A program made the position numbers and the translations under genes. From Phenylobacterium sp. (GTDB lineage Bacteria; Pseudomonadota; Alphaproteobacteria; Caulobacterales; Caulobacteraceae): a DNA stretch of 6,544 nt. Where the stretch lies: NCBI GenBank assembly GCA_028291285.1, contig JAQGIJ010000211.1, forward strand, positions 1 to 6,544. The letters are read 5' to 3'. The stretch's first letter is position 1, and every line of letters begins with the position of its first letter. This document shows, piece after piece, positions 5,009-6,544 of this stretch. The notes beneath the pieces were generated by a model that did not search any database, had not been told where the DNA came from, and was given only the letters and a program-made list of their open reading frames with translations.

Positions 5009-6544
5009 TCAGTAGTGGTACGTCCCCTGCAGGATGATCTCGCGCGGGCGCTCGGTGATCCCGACGATGTCGCCCGGCCGGCCGCCCGGCTTGGCGCTGC
5101 TCGCCAGCACGATCCAGCGGTTGGTCAGGTTGCGTCCGATCAGCGCCAGCTCGAAGTGGCCGCTGTTCTGGAACAGCCGCACGCTGGCGTTGATCTTCGT
5201 ATAGCCCTTCTGCTTGCCGGCCGGGTCGCCGTCGTCCTGCGTCAGATAGGAGGACGAGTACTTGAAGTCGCTGGTCAGCCCGAGCCGCCAGTCCGCCGTG
5301 AGCGGGCGCTCGTAGCGGAAGCCGCCGGTGAGCACGAACTTCGGGGCCCGCGAAACCGGCGTGCCGCTGAGGTCCTGGCCGCGGGCGGCGGTGCCCGGGA
5401 TCAGGTGGCAGCCGGTGGCGTCGGTCTGGCCGTTGTAGCAGGCCGCCACCGGGAAGGACTTGTAGGTGGCCTTGTTGTAGGCCAGCGCGCTGAACAGGGT
5501 CAGGTCTTCGGTCAACAGGAAGTTGGCCTCGGCCTCGACGCCCTTGGTGATGGCGGTCGCGGCGTTGCGAACCACGAATGAGGTGGTGGCGATGTCGAGG
5601 CTGGACCGCTGCAGGTTGTCGTATTCGTACCGGTAGATGTCGGCGGTGAGCGTCAGGCGGTTGTCGACCAGGCGGCCCTTGTAGCCGGCCTCGACGCCCT
5701 TTGCCCGTTCCGAGCCGAAGGTGAGCTGCGAGATGGTGTTGGAGCGCAGCAGCACCGCCGTGGTCGAGAAGCCGCCCGACTTGTAGCCGCTGCGGTAACC
5801 CGCATAGAGCGTGTTGCGGGAATTGGGCCGCCAGCTGAGGGTGACTTCGGGCGACCAGTTGTCGTCCTTGAAATGGCCCAGCAGGTGCGTGCCTTCCGGC
5901 AGGTAGGCGGCGCCCGGACCGACCGTCGCGCCCGGGGGGATGCCCTGGTTGACGAACAGGTTCTGCAGGTCGGCGTCCTTCGTCTCCTTGGTGTAGCGCG
6001 CGCCGCCCGCCAGCTCGATCTCCGGCGTCACCGCCCAGATGGCCTGGCCGAAGCCCGAATAGGTTTTGCTGAGCACCGTGTCGTAGGGGTAGTAGAGGTT
6101 GGTCGCGCCGTTGCGTGGATCCGGCACCACCTGGCCGGAGGGCACGATGGAGCCGACGCCGCGGCCGACGGTGTAGCTAGCGCGCTTGTAGTCCTCGTAA
6201 TAGCCGCCGGCGGCGAAGTTCAGCGGCCCCGAGAACTTGGTGAGCGCGCGCACTTCCTGGGTGGTGATCCGCGTCTTCTCGCCGTTGATGCCCGGAAACC
6301 GGTTCAGGTCGCTGTAGTCGTAAGACCCGAAGCCCACGGTGTTGAGGTTGTAGCTGCCGGTGATGGAGGTGAGCTGCAGGGGTCCGGCGTCATAATCCAG
6401 GCGCAGCGAGCTCAGCCATTGCTTGCTATGCGTGTAGGGCTGGCCGACACCCTGCAGGACCAGGTAGTTGTTGGCGATGGCCGGGGCCAGGAAGCCGGAG
6501 GAGCGGAACTTGTCGGCCTTGCAATCCGCGTAGGGGTCCTGGAA
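5009..6544 (-). CDS. TonB-dependent receptor, C-terminal part (5' end outside the window)
   Basis: Outer-membrane beta-barrel importer powered by TonB-ExbBD, of the sphingomonad/caulobacter type used for hydrophobic or complex organic nutrients as well as chelates. The frame is open from the right edge, and 511 residues are visible; family members usually have about 750-850, so the signal peptide, TonB box and plug are beyond the edge. Barrel landmarks: YDAGPLQLTSITGSY soon after the edge, YAGYRSGYKSGGFS, FGSERAKGVEAGYKG, AATAITKGVEAEANF, and near the C-terminus IGRNLTNRWI and RPREIILQGTYHY, an aromatic end suited to BAM-dependent insertion. A GTG at 6337-6335 is an internal Val codon, not a start. 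A surface-loop-like segment has two Cys ten residues apart (codons 5438-5440 and 5408-5410). It converges on the SnoaL-like gene across a shared hairpin. Its neighbours suggest it imports the substrate of the P450/SDR/OYE set (inference). Confidence 0.95.
   Translation of the reverse strand, partial: FQDPYADCKADKFRSSGFLAPAIANNYLVLQGVGQPYTHSKQWLSSLRLDYDAGPLQLTSITGSYNLNTVGFGSYDYSDLNRFPGINGEKTRITTQEVRALTKFSGPLNFAAGGYYEDYKRASYTVGRGVGSIVPSGQVVPDPRNGATNLYYPYDTVLSKTYSGFGQAIWAVTPEIELAGGARYTKETKDADLQNLFVNQGIPPGATVGPGAAYLPEGTHLLGHFKDDNWSPEVTLSWRPNSRNTLYAGYRSGYKSGGFSTTAVLLRSNTISQLTFGSERAKGVEAGYKGRLVDNRLTLTADIYRYEYDNLQRSSLDIATTSFVVRNAATAITKGVEAEANFLLTEDLTLFSALAYNKATYKSFPVAACYNGQTDATGCHLIPGTAARGQDLSGTPVSRAPKFVLTGGFRYERPLTADWRLGLTSDFKYSSSYLTQDDGDPAGKQKGYTKINASVRLFQNSGHFELALIGRNLTNRWIVLASSAKPGGRPGDIVGITERPREIILQGTYHY

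Noticed and set aside
6335..6337. GTG codon as a start for a 442-residue receptor protein
   Set aside because: The frame stays open to the window edge, and the 69 upstream residues read as normal TonB-receptor sequence, so this is an internal Val codon of a longer gene.
1..6544. CRISPR arrays, insertion sequences, tRNA or rRNA genes, toxin-antitoxin or phage genes
   Set aside because: No spaced direct repeats, transposase motifs, terminal inverted repeats or RNA-gene signatures were seen; coding genes fill nearly all of the window.

Overview
The window is high-GC DNA carrying six protein-coding genes, tightly packed, with no RNA genes, mobile elements or CRISPR. The TonB-dependent receptor (a sphingomonad/caulobacter-style outer-membrane importer), the GC-rich codon use and the P450/SDR/old-yellow-enzyme/SnoaL set point to an alphaproteobacterium of the Sphingomonadales or Caulobacterales (for example Phenylobacterium-like). 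This assignment is an inference from gene style; no rRNA or other marker is present.

Layout. On the minus strand, read from about 3003 down to 40, lies a three-gene operon: a short-chain dehydrogenase/reductase (SDR), a 343-residue lipocalin-like protein of the DUF7065/DUF7064 (AttH/CrtC-like) type, and an old yellow enzyme (OYE) family flavin reductase. The gaps are 19 and 14 bases, and each gene has its own Shine-Dalgarno sequence. A ribosome-binding-like sequence at the very left edge suggests a further minus-strand gene starting just outside the window. Divergent from the operon, on the plus strand, are a class I-type bacterial cytochrome P450 and a SnoaL/NTF2-fold protein, 40 bases apart. 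The 108-base divergent region (3004-3111) holds the only AT-rich stretch of the window, a TACAAT box and a short direct repeat. The SnoaL-like gene converges on the 3' two-thirds of a TonB-dependent receptor (minus strand, running off the right edge). A perfect 13-base inverted repeat between their stops is likely a shared bidirectional terminator.

How the genes may work together (inference). The receptor would take up a poorly soluble organic compound. The P450 would hydroxylate it, the SDR would oxidise the alcohol to a ketone (or the reverse), the OYE would reduce an activated C=C bond, and the SnoaL-like protein would dehydrate or isomerise an intermediate. The DUF7064-type protein is the uncharacterised member. 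This is the layout of a catabolic or biotransformation locus for a steroid-, terpenoid- or polycyclic-like substrate, but nothing in the sequence identifies the substrate. The P450's ferredoxin and ferredoxin reductase are not in the window.

The points most worth a second look are a group of apparent active-site substitutions in the OYE (Asn to Ser, and two flavin-contact Arg to Lys and Gln), a Gln in place of the usual C-helix His in the P450, and the DUF7064-type protein inside an oxidoreductase operon.
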